From Aureococcus anophagefferens (Eukaryota; Sar; Pelagophyceae; Pelagomonadales; Pelagomonadaceae): a stretch of DNA of 64,000 bases. The notes beneath the pieces were generated by a model. That model was not told the origin of the DNA. It was given only the letters and a program-made list of their open reading frames with translations, and did no database searches. The number at the start of each line of letters is the position of its first letter. The first letter of the stretch is position 1. A program made the translations under genes and the position numbers. This document shows, piece by piece, positions 34,536 to 45,790 of this stretch. The stretch spans positions 161,591 to 225,590 of the forward strand of contig NW_008705597.1 of assembly GCF_000186865.1 (NCBI RefSeq), in the 5' to 3' direction.

Positions 34536-34739
34536 TCTCGTCCAAGCTCGAAGTTGCACAAAACTAAGAGGGATTAGAGTGAGTGCATCAACAACACTGC
34601 ACATTCTGCTCAGGAGGTGTTGTGCATGCTTGAGTCGTTTTCCAGTAGGGTCGCATTAAAGTTAAGACCCCTCGAGCTTCTAGGCGGGTCCAAGACCGTG
34701 CCATCCTTCGCCATCAGGACACAATTTGCCATTACGCGC

Positions 34740-34970
34740 GCGAACAGAAAGGCAGTTGAGTCATGTGTAAATATCTGCATTTTGGAAACGTTGGGCACCA
34801 AGATCGAGTTTGATGCTCCACTGATGGCTGCTGGAATTGACTCCCTCGGAGCGATGGAGTTGTAGCACGCCTTGAGTGACTAGCTCGGCACGGAACTAGA
34901 AGCGTCGCTTGTGTTTGATCACCCGTCGGTTGGCGACATCGTGTCGATGTTGGTGTCACCGGCCCTTTTC
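34740..34970 (+). CDS. Acyl carrier protein ACP-B1
   Basis: 'APLMAAGIDSLGAMEL' near 34815-34862 with the serine. TAG 34863 and TAG 34881 stand exactly where ACP-C1/C2 have CAG ('ELQRALSEQL'). 'ASLVFDHPSVGDIVSML' follows. Confidence 0.88.
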
Positions 34971-35009
34971 GCTTCTTGGGAGAAAATCAGGCCTCAAGTA
35001 GATTGCGTT

Positions 35010-35230
35010 CAACTCTACGAGACTGTCGACACCTGCATATTGGAGGTGTTGGGTACCAAGATCAAGTCTGATGATCCACTGATGGCCGCTGGAATCGACT
35101 CCCTTGGAGCAAGTGAACTGCAGTGAACATTGAGCACCAAATTCGGGACAAAACTGGAAGCGACCCTTCTGTTTGATCATCCAACAGTTGGTGCGCTAGT
35201 ACCACTGTTGGCGGCTGCTTTTGATGATGC
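35010..35230 (+). CDS. Acyl carrier protein ACP-B2
   Basis: 'DPLMAAGIDSLGASELQ' near 35070-35123, TGA 35124 where ACP-C1 and C2 have CGC (Arg), then 'ATLLFDHPTVGALVPLL'. Second of the tandem pair. Confidence 0.88.
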
Positions 35231-35351
35231 ATCCGTCAATGATAAAAGATAATACATCCGCTCAGACACTGGCGAGGACTCGCGCCTACATTCGAACCTG
35301 CCCTCGGCATCCGGAGCAACTGCCTTTGGTGAGGACTATGGCGAGACATCA

Positions 35352-36490
35352 GTGGCGTCGGCGGAAGTTCGTCGAGATTCATCGGATATGAAGGTGGTTC
35401 AAGCCACCAGTGACGGGGGGAACATCGAGTGGAGGGATTTGCCCAGGCCCAAGTTTGCGTCGCGAAAGGGCGAGAGTGACACAGTCATTATTGCAGTTTG
35501 TACTATTGGGCTCTCGTATGCGGACCACCTCTTCCTCCACGGACGCTACCAAGTGAAGAGACCGTGTCCAATTTCACCCGGCTTAGAGGGTACTGGGGTG
35601 GTGTCAGCAGTCGCGCGAGGCACTATACTATGGCGCATTGGCACCAGGGCTGGTTTCGCATCACTTCTCAACGGTGCTTGCGCAGAGGAAGTGCTCCTTG
35701 CAAGTTTCGAGTGCATGCAGCTGCCTGATGAGGTCGATCACATCCAGGTTGTTCAGTACAGTGCCCTGGGTGTCAACTTCACGACAGCCCATTTTGCTCT
35801 TGTCTATAGAGCACCTATCGCAGTGTGGGATGGAAATTTTCTTCTAGTTCTTGGTGCTGCGGGTGGGGTTGGTCTAGCGGCTGTGCAAGTGGGAAAGATC
35901 CTAGGGTCGACATTGATTGCCTGCGCGAGTACGCAAAGCAAGCGACTACTGTGCAACGAGCTGGGGGCTGACTTTGTAGTAGACTATACGAGTCGAACAT
36001 GGCCTCTCCACATTGTTGATCTGACAGCTGGAGCGGGCGCTGACTGTGTCTTTGATCCCGTTGGTGGAGATCACATCTTCAGATGCTTGCGTTGCACTTG
36101 ACCTGGAGGAAGCGTGCTCACGATTGGGTATGCCTCCGGGCTGATTCCTCAAGTTCCGGTTGAGTAGCTCCTGCAGCGAAACATATCGCTTGTCGGTGTA
36201 TGGGCGACTCCTTCGCAGTTTCCTACAAGAATGCACAACTCATCCTTGGAATGTGTCAAATACTGGCTGGAAGGGTCCTTGAAACCGATGATCGATGAAC
36301 TACTGCCAATGGATAGACTGAGAAATGGCCTCGCGCGAATTGTGAACCGCAGGGTACAGGGGAAAATTGTGATGATGATGGAATCAGCAGAGTGGGCTGC
36401 GGCGTGTCCACAATCGACTTCTCCACCGGTCCTGCTTGGCGGGCAAAGAACCATCGATAAGAAGGGAAGAAGACTTGACCATTCTACCAT
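35352..36490 (+). CDS. Enoyl reductase domain, cassette B (ER-B)
   Basis: 'GLSYADHLFLHGRYQVKRP' near 35508-35564, 'SALGVNFTTAHFAL' near 35760, 'LVLGAAGGVGLAAVQVGKILG' region near 35847-35908 for NADPH, 'DYTSRTW' near 35983, 'CVFDPVGGDH' near 36045. TGA 36099 aligns with AGA in ER-C and TAG 36165 with CAG, while CAA 36150 aligns with TAA 49389 of ER-C. 749 nt at 35352-36101 are open even under the standard code. Confidence 0.9.
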
Positions 36491-36599
36491 GCGAACGCCA
36501 TGTCTTGCGAGTCTCGAGAAAATCTCATGTACATTCAGCAGCCTCCACATTTGCTCTGGCTCTGTTGTGGTCGCAGCCTCCGCCTGCAAGCTAAGTGGC

Positions 36600-37870
36600 G
36601 GAATTTATGGTAGATCACTACTTTGCGAGTACATCACACGTACTCTGATATCCTCCCGGACTGTGTCACTCAATTGATGGGTGTCTTTGGTCTCAGTTCC
36701 ACAAGCGGCAACGTATGGTGGGTTCATACACAATGTGTTCTGCCTATCCGACTCAGACTTGGGTATGTCGGCAATCGAGGCGCACTCCATTGACTGCTAG
36801 CAGGTCGTACTGCTAGAATGTGTGTGCATGATAATGTACGCCGCACACGAGCACGCTGGAGTGTTCGTTGGATTGGGGGGAATTTCGAGGGCAATGCCAT
36901 CGTTGGCTGATGATGCCGATCACGTCGAGGAGGCGCCATTTGCCTATTCAGCCAGCGGCAACCTGCTTTCCGTGGGCTCGGGGTGAATTTCGTATCATCT
37001 AGGTCTCACGGGACCGTGTGTAACACTCGATACCGCGTGCTCCTCATCATTAGTGACGCTACATCTTGGGGCAGTAACGCTGGAAATAAATGAATGCACA
37101 TGTGCCTGTAGCACCAGTGTCGGCATACTCACACAAGATTCGTCTCTGTCTTTTGCAGGTGGGGGCATGCTTTCTAACCTCGGCAGGTGTCACACATTCG
37201 ATGGCCGAGCAGACGGATACTGCCGAGGAGAGGGATGTGGGGCCTTTCTACTCGTTATGGACTCTGAAATTGGAGCGGCTCGCCTTGGTTCTGCTGTGCA
37301 GTAGGACGGTCCGAGCGCGAGCCTAACAGCACCAAATGGGTGATCCCAGAGGTGACTGATTTAGGCTGTTCTGAGATATTGTTCTCCTGCGTGTGTCCTG
37401 GAAGCACACGGCACGGGTACAGCCCTCGGGGATCCGATTGAGGCTTGTGGCTCTTTTGAATCTTGAGCATTCATCAAACGACGCTCGTTCGCAGGTCGGC
37501 GCTGCGATTTGGGCGCTGTGTAAACCTGGAAACGAGAGCATGCGTCGAGTTTAATGCGCCTCTCTGAAGTCCAACATGGGTCACCTGGAGGCCTCCGCGG
37601 CTGCTGCGGGTCTCGCTGCGCTTGTACTGGTGCCTCTTAGGATGTTCATGATCTCGGCCAATGCGCAGCTGAATCAGCTCTCTTTCACATGTGAATTTAC
37701 TGTCATCTGCTCAGTTTTCGGCCCAGGTTAAACTCGCACCTATCTTCAATCGTAACGTCTAGATTCGAGTTGCCCACCGAGCTGACACCCCAAGACAGAG
37801 ACGAATTGGGGCATCGCCCAGGCCGACTGAGTTCGTTTGGGTTTAGTGGCACCATTGCGCATGGGGCCTA
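36600..37870 (+). CDS. Ketosynthase KS9 (two introns)
   Basis: TGA 36675 stands where the KS linker always has Arg before Trp (RW). 'LGMSAIEAHSIDC' then TAG 36798 and CAG at the PQQ position, TGA 36984 where other KS have Arg in 'SGR', Cys block '[12 protein letters not shown]' near 37030-37065, GRCHTFD near 37186, TGA 37353, '[14 protein letters not shown]' near 37404-37442, end motif near 37830-37868. The 3' half is shared with KS7. The frame from cassette B continues unbroken to the first intron. Confidence 0.87.
37443..37494 (+). other. Intron in KS9 after GDPIE (GC-AG)
   Basis: 52 nt, donor GCTTGT, acceptor CGCAG|G. One base longer than in KS7/KS8. Confidence 0.75.
37671..37726 (+). other. 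Second intron in KS9 (GA-AG, tentative donor)
   Basis: 56 nt. After removal the frame is that of the hydrolase, crotonase, KS10 and cassette C, which then runs to 50705. Confidence 0.55.
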
Positions 37871-38495
37871 TACCCGCGCCTCACGGGAAACTCCTTTTTC
37901 GAAAGCTAAGTTATCATCGCTCTATCGTGCATAGCGTCAACTTTCTTGCAGCAGTTTGTGCTTGACCCGCATCAAGCGCGGGCGGGCGTTGATCCGCATG
38001 CTACTCCTTGGTTCTTTTACCAAGGACAAACTATCAGAAATCTGTGACCAAAGACCATCACCTGGGCTATCTGGAGGTTCTTGCCATTTTCAGACCCACT
38101 GTTGGATCAAGCATTGACCGGCCTATAATCAAAACTCACAGTTTCGCGACTCCCTCGTGATGCCATTTTTAATCATGCGAGTCCGTGCTATACGAACATT
38201 GACGTTTCTCTATGGTTAACCAAGTCTGGCTTTCTGCAATGCGACAGGTATTCGTGCATGTTTGCAGACGCATGCGCACTGAGGGAGTTGGGTCAAGTTC
38301 TTCTGTGTCTAATACCGTGCATGACAAGCAACTTTTTCCAGATATTCATTTGAGATTTCCATATACCGAGATTATCGGACTTCGTATCTTCTTATTCCCT
38401 CCTGCAGCCGCTCCGCCAGGCCTTTTTAGTCTCCGGGCGTCATCGTCGAATAGACTTAATGATCTTGGATAACTTCGCCATCACCACTTCGGCTC
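37871..38495 (+). other. KS9-hydrolase linker
   Basis: About 620 nt, nothing recognised. Contains a short open frame 38212-38472 in another frame with no known similarity. Confidence 0.3.
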
Positions 38496-39200
38496 GTGTT
38501 TCTCCATGGTATGGACACGTATGCAGAGTTCCAAATCAGCTCCATGTACCATCAAGAGTGGGTTTGAAGCCAGACAATCGAGTGGCTAACTGTGAGCGCC
38601 CCAAATCAGGGAGCTGACTTTTCGTCTGGGGCTGGTGGCATGTTCCTGCGCGATCGATTTGGATACGATCCGCTCAAGTCGCGGTCGTGGCGCCTGATCA
38701 CGCAGTATTCCCCGACTAGCGCGAGCCAAGCTTAGATGTTTGGGTGAATCCGCAGAGCGACAGACCTCAACAACGACAGCTATGGGCTCCGGGGGGATTG
38801 GACAGCATCTGTCTAGCAGATAACACAGGCCGTGAGGGAACATGCTCCAATTCACGGTTTGGCGGGTATCAGCGAGGGTGGAACCGCGGCGTCGATTCTG
38901 ATCACTCAAAGCGCCACTGACTTTGGGCCAGGATTCTACAGTTGATTGCTGATCAGCGTCTGCGCGCTGACGTCGCCTGCTCATAGTTGCCTGTACGAGG
39001 ACTGAGCAAGCAACACGCCGTCCCTCCATATGGTCGGCGATAGCGACACCAACGATATTCAGCACATGGTCGGGCGGACCGCGGGGCTCGTTGGGTCTAG
39101 GTCTGGGATATGCATGTTCCGTGCAGGGCACAAACTACCCAACATGAGCGCTCGCCTTGTCGGTGCGTTGGAAGCACTTAGCTGCAGTGCGATTGGTGGG
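38496..39200 (+). CDS. FSH1-type serine hydrolase domain, copy 2
   Basis: 'LVFLHGMDTYAEFQ' near 38502-38543, 'YDPLKSRSWRL' near 38661, nucleophile elbow 'GISEGGTAASIL' near 38865-38900, 'LISVCALTSPAH' near 38953, 'GDSDTNDIQHMVGRTAGL' near 39033-39087 and 'FRAGHKLP' near 39117-39139. Ser, His and a likely Asp are in place. It shares a TGA before 'LLISV' with copy 1. Role as discussed for copy 1. Confidence 0.75.
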
Positions 39201-40689
39201 TCAATTGCGCATGCGTCCGATCCAACTCAATGGTAACACCAAAGATGCCAGTAAAAGTACGATCACGAATTCAGCTCTCATCAGACACCCAAGGGTGCGA
39301 GTACTGGGTCTATCAACGGAACTTGGTCATATAACATCGATGCTCGCTTGCACACTGCGCACGCGTATTGGCAAGACGGGCACGTTCTTCGTTTGGAGTG
39401 TGGGCGCCTAGAGACAATCACTCTTCTCCTGGCAAGTATGCTACACTGCATCACGTGCCAAGCGCTCGTTCTCTCCGAGACTGACGATAGCGTGCAGAAT
39501 TCGACGGTGCAGTAACCAAGTTGCAATCTCGCCGCTGGTCTGGAAAAATACATCGCGACTCCAATTCTCGCGATCCTTGCCAAAGGATCATGAGTTAGTT
39601 TTGCTCAAGTCGCAGATTGGTGCGTCAGTATGAGAGGACTTCAGCGAGGAGAATGCTTGACAGCTCCCACGTGGAATGAGAGTGCCGTTGCCTTTGACAG
39701 AAGGGATGCTCTCTTAGAATTGAGAAGTTGCACGACGACCCTTTAGCGCATCAAAGTCGTTGGGACTTGAAACACGCTAGCCTTGATGCGCAAATAGCAT
39801 GCGTCGCTCGCGGCTCAAGAAGGGAGCGATGTAAGATGGGCAGGCGTCGTTACGTCGACCTCACGTCTCATTGTGCAGCGTGGTGGCAGCGATTTGCCTT
39901 CGTGATGTGCGAAATCGACCGAGGTGCTCAAACTTTCGTCAAGGCCGAGAACAAAAGAATCTTCGTGCTGGTTGAGTTCGGACCGCGTGATTGTGATTCA
40001 GCCCGACGTCCAGTGCAGCCAGCTTTAGGAGCAGATGATGCGGTATTTAGCTGGTGTCGTTATCGAACTGAGTATGAACAGCTTAGGAGAGCTTTCCCCG
40101 CCTCTCATTGCAGCCCCCACGATTCTAGTAGCTGAAAAAGCGTCCTATGTGTGCATCAGTGAACAGGCTGTTGGAGATTACACACTCATCGTGGATCGGG
40201 GCCATTAATTGTCTCCAGTTGGCCAAGAGACTGACTTGACTCTCTGAATTGCAGTCTCGTGTTTCAAGTGTCTGGCAGCAACCTGGGCCAATATTGGGCC
40301 CGCCGTCCAGCTCCCGGTGTCTACGGGTACCAGTCGACAGATATAAGTCTCAAGAGTCCACGTTGCCATCGTCGCCGGTCACGGTGCAATCCACGTGCGC
40401 TTGGCTTGATTCGAGCCCGCGGAAGTGAGTTCCTTGACTGCGATTCTGGGCGTGGCCTGCAAAAGCGGAATGACCATTGACGTACTCGCATCTTTTCATG
40501 AGGACAGTTGGATCCCTGATAATTGGCTACTTGGCAAGGAAAAGCTAGTTGGTAAAACAATGGTGGGTGCGGGACTCTTGACATTCGATACAATCTCATC
40601 TCTCTGAGGCATTTCGATTATGGCAGTCTCCGATGTCGATGCTCTGTACACGAGCGTCGAGTCTTTGGCGCGAGCCGATAGCCTGGAAG
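39201..40689 (+). other. Hydrolase-crotonase region with open unknown block
   Basis: The frame of the hydrolase continues; from about 40025 to 40690 it is nearly stop-free and protein-like ('AGVVIELSMNSLGELSPPL' near 40050, 'VAIVAGHGAIHVRLA' near 40365, 'LTAILGVACKSGMTIDVLA' near 40428), so a domain is probably present, but I do not recognise it. 39200-40020 shows no clear signal. Confidence 0.4.
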
Positions 40690-41610
40690 CAGCTTGAATG
40701 AGGCTCATCGACGATATCAAGCAGGAGAATCAACAAAAAGCGACAGACATGACAAACCTGGGTGTGCTCCTGCTACCGGCTGCGCAAGTGCGCTGTGTGT
40801 TGAGCAGTGCAGCAAAATCCATGTTCGGTGGTATGAAACTGACTTCATATACTGACACTAAGCTCGTCAACCTCACGTGGAATGACACCACGACAGCATC
40901 ACTCGAGCTCGACGACCTTTCCACGTTCAACGCCATGACCTCGAGCTTGCTGGAGAATCTTGGACGATGTCTGGCAGCTGCGTGCGCCTCGACGGAGATT
41001 TGAGCTCTGGTGCTATAAGCCACTGGCCCCCATTTCTGCACTGGAGGTCGCTACGACAAAAAAGCATCGTCACTGCCGCCTTGGTGGGTCAAAGCGCAGG
41101 GCATCTATGGCAGCGGGTATCTCCTTGACCGAATACGGAGCGCATCAATCTATTCCATCTCCGTGCTCCAAGGATCGTCCATCGGCGGCGGGTTGCTGCT
41201 GGGCCTGGCCACGGACCATCGTATCGCCACGCGCTCTGCGATTTTCCGGCTGGGCGTCGCGCCGTATGGCCTCAGTCCGGTAGTGATGGCAACAGCCGTA
41301 CTGCCGAAACTCGTCGGACACAGTCTCGCAGCGCGAATGTACGTGGAGGACTTGTCCTTTAACGCGCATAACGCCACGGCATCTGATATCTCAAGTATCG
41401 TGATGTCCGACCGTCAGATAGCGCATAGGGAAGCCACGCAACGCGCCGTTGCTGTCTCCGGTACTTGTGAATGCGAGGATTGTTGTAGCAAGGCGCATCA
41501 TTTCATTCAGGAGACCCTTCTCAACATTGAGGCGAGCGGACGAGCCAACGAGGCGCTTCAGACAACATCGCCAGTTTCGCGGGCACGAATCTGAAAGACT
41601 ACAAAAACAG
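40690..41610 (+). CDS. Crotonase (ECH) domain after hydrolase, copy 2
   Basis: 'LVNLTWNDTTTASLELDD' near 40864, 'GPHFCTGGRYDK' near 41023-41060, 'VLQGSSIGGGLLLGLATDHR' near 41161-41220, 'FRLGVAPYGLSPVVM' near 41244-41288, 'VGHSLAARMYVEDL'. TGA at about 41001 and TAA at about 41013 align with CGG and CGA of copy 1. Partner of ACP8. Confidence 0.84.
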
Positions 41611-41659
41611 TCGTATCGTCCTCTACTCCCCAAAATGTAGTACTCTCTTGAAGTCATCG

Positions 41660-41951
41660 CACGGTCACGCCTGCTATCACAGCAGAGGCTGTCGAGAATC
41701 TCGTAGCCTCGGTAGTCTCCTTGATGCTGGGGGAGGCCCATATTGGCACTGACACACCACTCATGGATGCCGGGGTGGATTCACTTGCGGCTGGCGAGCT
41801 TGTGCAGCAGCTTGGGACTCAGTTCAGCACTGAGCTCCCAGCGACGACGCTATTCGACTACCCGAGCATTGCATCAATAGCGCAACATCTCGCACCTAAG
41901 CCCCAGTTCCTGGAAGCACAAGACACTCACATTGACGATCCTGCAGACTAG
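41660..41951 (+). CDS. Acyl carrier protein ACP8
   Basis: 'TPLMDAGVDSLAAGELVQQL' near 41754-41813 with the serine and 'LPATTLFDYPSIASIAQHL' near 41838-41893. No internal stop. Similar to ACP3. Confidence 0.9.
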
Positions 41952-42129
41952 AAAACGGAAGACTAAAGCTGTTCAGTATTTGTCGCGGCCAGGTCACTCC
42001 GTCTTCCGCCTTGTCTCCGCTCTGACACTGATGCAGCGGGGTGCTCGAAATACAGGCTGAACATGGCTTCTTCAGTGCCACTCTCACGCTGGGACATGGA
42101 CGCAGTCGATTTTAGGGGATTCAATGCTG

Positions 42130-43170
42130 ATTAGAAACAGCGTCTCTGATACGCCGCCTTCTTGGAACGCGGGAGCAATTTCGATGCCAGCTTTTTTCGA
42201 GTTCGACCGGCGGAAGCAGCGCCAATGGACCCGCAATAATTTCTCGTGTTACAGGTCGGATATTGTGCGCTGTAGAGAAGATAGCTCAAATGAAGTGCGC
42301 TCGCGAACGTGGACGTCGGAGTCGTGCTCGGTATGATGAATTTGGACAATGCGCAGGTTTCTCTAGTCGCCGGCCCTTACGATATGACTGGCAACGGCAT
42401 GTCTGCGGCCGGGGCCCGTCTATCTTTCGTGTTTGCCATGCGCGGTCCGTGCGTTGCTACAGACACCGCGTGCTCGTCCAGCCTCGTCGCGACGCACCTT
42501 GCGGTGCGCCAGATAGAACACGGCGAGTGTGTTCATGCGCTGTCGATAGGAAGCAGCATGATTCTGAGCCCGCGCGGCGCGTTTTCCATGTTTTCCATCG
42601 CTGGGATGCTGTCGACGCGCGGCCGATGCCACACGTTCGATTCCCGCGCAAACGGGTATCAGCGCGGCGAGGGCTGCGTGAGCATCGTGAACAGCTCCGT
42701 CGGCTCCGAGAACGTGCACCTGGGGTCGAGCTGCCTGCACAATGGTCGGAGTGCGACATTCACCGCGCTGAACGGGTCGTCGTAGTAGCACCTGCTGCGT
42801 CGCAGCGGAGAACTCGACACTCGATTCATCGAAGCCCACGGGACCGGCACATCGCTGGGCGATCCTGTGGAAGTCGGCTCGTTGGCCGGCGTGTTCGCGT
42901 CGTCTGCTGTGTCGATTACCTCCCTCAAGGGTAATCTGGGCCACATGGAAGGCACGGCAGGTGCTGGTGGCTTGCTGAATCTCAGCAGCGTGCTTGAATT
43001 TCGGTCGGGAGTCGCCAACGCCCAACTTCGTCAACTGAATCCGAACCTACAGAACATGATCGCTGGATGAACACTGGAGCTCGCGGCGGACTAGACTACG
43101 GTGACGCGGGCATCGACTGGCGGCGCAAGCTCGTTCGGGGCTACGGGCATCATCGCGCACGCGAGGCTTG
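42130..43170 (+). CDS. Ketosynthase KS10 (no intron)
   Basis: 'APMDPQ' then TAA 42237 on the second Gln of PQQ. '[19 protein letters not shown]' region near 42375-42430, Cys block '[12 protein letters not shown]' near 42462-42500, GRCHTFD near 42622, TAG-TAG at about 42783-42788 where KS5 has CAA-AGG, EAHGTGTSLGDPVEV near 42834-42878, '[14 protein letters not shown]' near 42921, end 'SSFGATGIIAHA' near 43128-43163. Higher G+C than the rest of the window. Confidence 0.88.
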
Positions 43171-43630
43171 GAACTCTGTGCGAGTAGAATTAGGAAGGTG
43201 GCAAATCCGGAAAGGTGTCCGATTCTTCGATACTTCTACCGTCGTGATTTATAGTCATATCTTAGTATCGTGCTCAAATGGTTGCATCTGCCAAAAGACA
43301 GAGAAGAGACACCGGCTTCCGGCAGATAGTTTCACTACAGCGACAGAAAGATAATGCCAATACAGAGTGTGCATATGCCTTTCTCTTGTGATTAGTGCTC
43401 AGTAGAAGCACACAGAGTCTTTCTGACGTCCGCTTCAATCGCATGTTTATCATATCTCGTGACAATGAGCTTGATTATTTTATAGATTTCGCTTAGCGTA
43501 GTTGGACCCTTTCTACAAGCGTTTTAAAAACAGGGGTGCTTGTGTGTGGTATATTTTGTGACTGACAATGACCCGCGGCTCAGAGGGAGACCTTTAAGCT
43601 GGCGCCTCAGCCAACCCAGGCTGTCCACCA
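43171..43630 (+). other. KS10 to cassette C spacer
   Basis: 460 nt, A+T-rich around 43430-43550, no motif recognised. Confidence 0.3.
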
Positions 43631-43985
43631 TCAAGCTCACGGCACGCTCGTGTTTGGAACCCGCGGGGATGTTATACTGCAACTTATTACAGATGCACTG
43701 CCAGGGTCGTCAACCGAAACCACTGTTTTTTCGCTGGTGGCCGCCCTTGATTCAGGGAACTCTTGGAGCCCTAAAGGCGTACTTGCGATTGATTTGTTTA
43801 CTCATGACAGAAGAGGTGGTGCATCATCGACCCGTCTATATCATGCTTTGATAGCGAGCCGGCTTCCGCGTTTCCTCGTGGTAAACGCGTCGACATGGGA
43901 TGGAGCTGTCGTGGCAAATGGGCTCCATCTGCAGCGAGAAGGTACCTCTCTGGCTCCAATAAGTAATTCTGAGATGAACTTGAAA
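43631..43985 (+). CDS. Conserved pre-HCS block, cassette C, function unknown
   Basis: Open through 43650-44100. 'VFSLVAALDSGNSWSPKGVL' near 43726, 'GGASSTRLYHALIASRLPRF' near 43815-43875, 'LVVNAS', 'VVANGLHLQREGTSL'. Conserved with 30396-30690, so under selection, but not recognised. Being N-terminal to HCS in two cassettes, it may load or position the donor. Confidence 0.5.
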
Positions 43986-45180
43986 TGTGAGGGTGTTGGT
44001 ATTGCCGCCCTCTCTTACTACGCTCCTAGTCTAGCCCTGAACGCCTCAAGCGCGGAAGCATTCCATGTCAGTCCTGGCAGATACACGATGGGGCGCGGGT
44101 AGGAGAACATCACTTTCGTCAGCGACGATGAAGACACTGTCTCGCTAGCATTGTCAAGTTTAAGTAGACTGCTTTGATAATGTGAGCTGGCCTTCGTGGA
44201 ACTCGGCCGCCTCGAGGTTGGCACGGAAAGTGCGGTAGACCGCGGCAAGTCAACCAAGTCGTTCTTGATGTCATTTTTCGAGGCTGACAACCATCACAGT
44301 GTGGAAGGGCTCGACACTTTTAATGCGTGCTATGGTGGGACAAATGCCTTATTCAGTACCACGAACTGGGTTTACGGCCAGGCGCAAAACGGTCATCATG
44401 GAATCGTGGTCTGTTCCGACCCAGCGGTCCATCCGGACCCTGCTCATATCTCTGGCATCGGAGCATCCTCGATTTCTATGGTTGTGACGTCACAAGCGCC
44501 ATTGACACTTTAGTGATAGCGCACGACGTTTGTGAAGCACTCCTGGGACTTCTATCGGCCTGTTGGATGGCCCACGAACGACGCAATTATGGACGTCAAC
44601 ATCGCAACAGGTCAATATGAAGAGGCCATGATGTGGTGCCAGGGCAGATTTAGTGAAACGGTGGGTCGAGATGATCTATTGACAACATTCAATCTTGTGG
44701 TGTATCACAACAACGCCCCATATCATTCCAAAAGGAACCTGAGGCTCATGTGTGAAGTGATGTACGGCAAGCTTAGCAAAGCTTAGCATGAGGTTCTCTT
44801 CCGGAAGCACGTTGAAAACGGCATCGCCATGAGTGCCCAAAACGCATCAACTTACACGTGCCCGGTCTATGCTAGTTTACTTTCACTTGCTCTGAAGATT
44901 GGTGACAGCCTTGCTAATCAACGCGTCCTATGCATGGCGTATGGATCTGGCTGCGCCGCTAGCATGTTCGGACTGGACGCTACTGCTGCGCCCGTGTACG
45001 CCTCAGATGTGCTTGCCAGCCTGCGTGATCGGTAACAAACACCAGTAGAGGACGTCCTACTTCTCGTCAGTGCTTTTGAGATGACACATGGATGATTCGG
45101 ATACGAGCCGTCACATCGCGAGAGCTGATAGGATGCAGCCTTCTATCTCAAGAATGTCAGCGCGATGGGAGTCCGTGCAT
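43980..45180 (+). CDS. HMG-CoA synthase-like domain, cassette C (HCS-C)
   Basis: 'GVGIAALSYYAPSLALNAS' near 43993-44050, 'GRYTMGRG' then TAG 44100 (CAG in B), TGA 44175 and TAA 44178 where B has CGA and CAA, 'GRLEVGTESAVDRGKST' near 44205, Cys block 'NACYGGTNALF' near 44322, TAG-TGA-TAG 44511-44519, His block 'YHNNAPYHSKRNLRLM' near 44703-44750, TAG 44784 (CAA in B), 'YGSGCAASMFGL' near 44940. Catalytic Cys and His intact; frame unbroken. Confidence 0.9.
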
Positions 45181-45790
45181 ATGGAGCTCATTCTACAGTT
45201 ACGTTGATCAAGGTAGACTCACTGGAATCTTCTCGTGTCGTCCACGTCGAGCTAGCCTAGGACTCGGTGACTGACTCGTTGCTCGAGGAGCTCATCCCAA
45301 TCCTAGATCCCGGACGAATCATAGTTTTCGCATTTGCCACTGCTGCTCAGGGTGGTGTCGGAAGCGCCATGGCAGGGAGAACCTTTTTGAATCACTTCTC
45401 GTCGCGAAGCGGTCATCTTCCCATCGTTGTCTCGAGTCGCGGGCATACGACAGGGGGGAGAATGCTGATGATTGCAGTTGCAGATCTCTCGATTGCAACG
45501 TCTAAAGCTATGTTTGGACTGTCTGTCGCGCTTCATGAACCCCATGGCATTGCCCCCTTGGGACTTCGCAGGCGGGTCAGATCCCACCTCATTCGGCGAT
45601 GGGTGCTGCTTCGAGAGGACCTTGACGCAGGCACGGCACTGAGGAGCGGTCTTGTTGAGATCATCATCTCAATAGGTGAAGAATATCACTATCTTCGCTC
45701 TCTAGATCAGAGAGGTGAAGAACATGAGTTTCTTTGCTCTCTCGATCAGCGCTTAGCATCAGAATCGACCGTGGGCTCGCAGATGTAGAT
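45181..45790 (+). CDS. Crotonase-type domain ECH1, cassette C
   Basis: 'AFATAAQGGVGSAMAGRTF' near 45330-45386, 'PIVVSSRGHTTGGRMLMIAV' near 45420-45479, 'ADLSIATSKAMFGLS', 'LRRRVRSHLIRRWVLLREDL' near 45564-45623 and 'AGTALRSGLVEIIISIGEE'. Best-preserved of the three ECH1 copies. Ends with a 39-nt tandem repeat (45682-45759). Confidence 0.82.
45682..45759 (+). repeat. 39-nt tandem duplication in ECH1-C tail
   Basis: Two adjacent 13-residue units, 'GEEYHYLRSLDQR' and 'GEEHEFLCSLDQR', in frame. ECH1-B has a single diverged unit (32370-32410). Confidence 0.75.

Larger units (their letters stand above)
37166..37870 (+). repeat. Near-identical KS 3' half, copy 2 of 3
   Basis: Copy of 26484-27195 with scattered base changes, one extra base inside intron 37443-37494 and two fewer inside intron 37671-37726. 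Confidence 0.9.

Noticed and set aside
42420..43034. 204-residue minus-strand open frame and the overlapping 223-residue + frame at 42263
   Set aside because: Both are shadows of KS10, which has the active-site motifs in its own frame.
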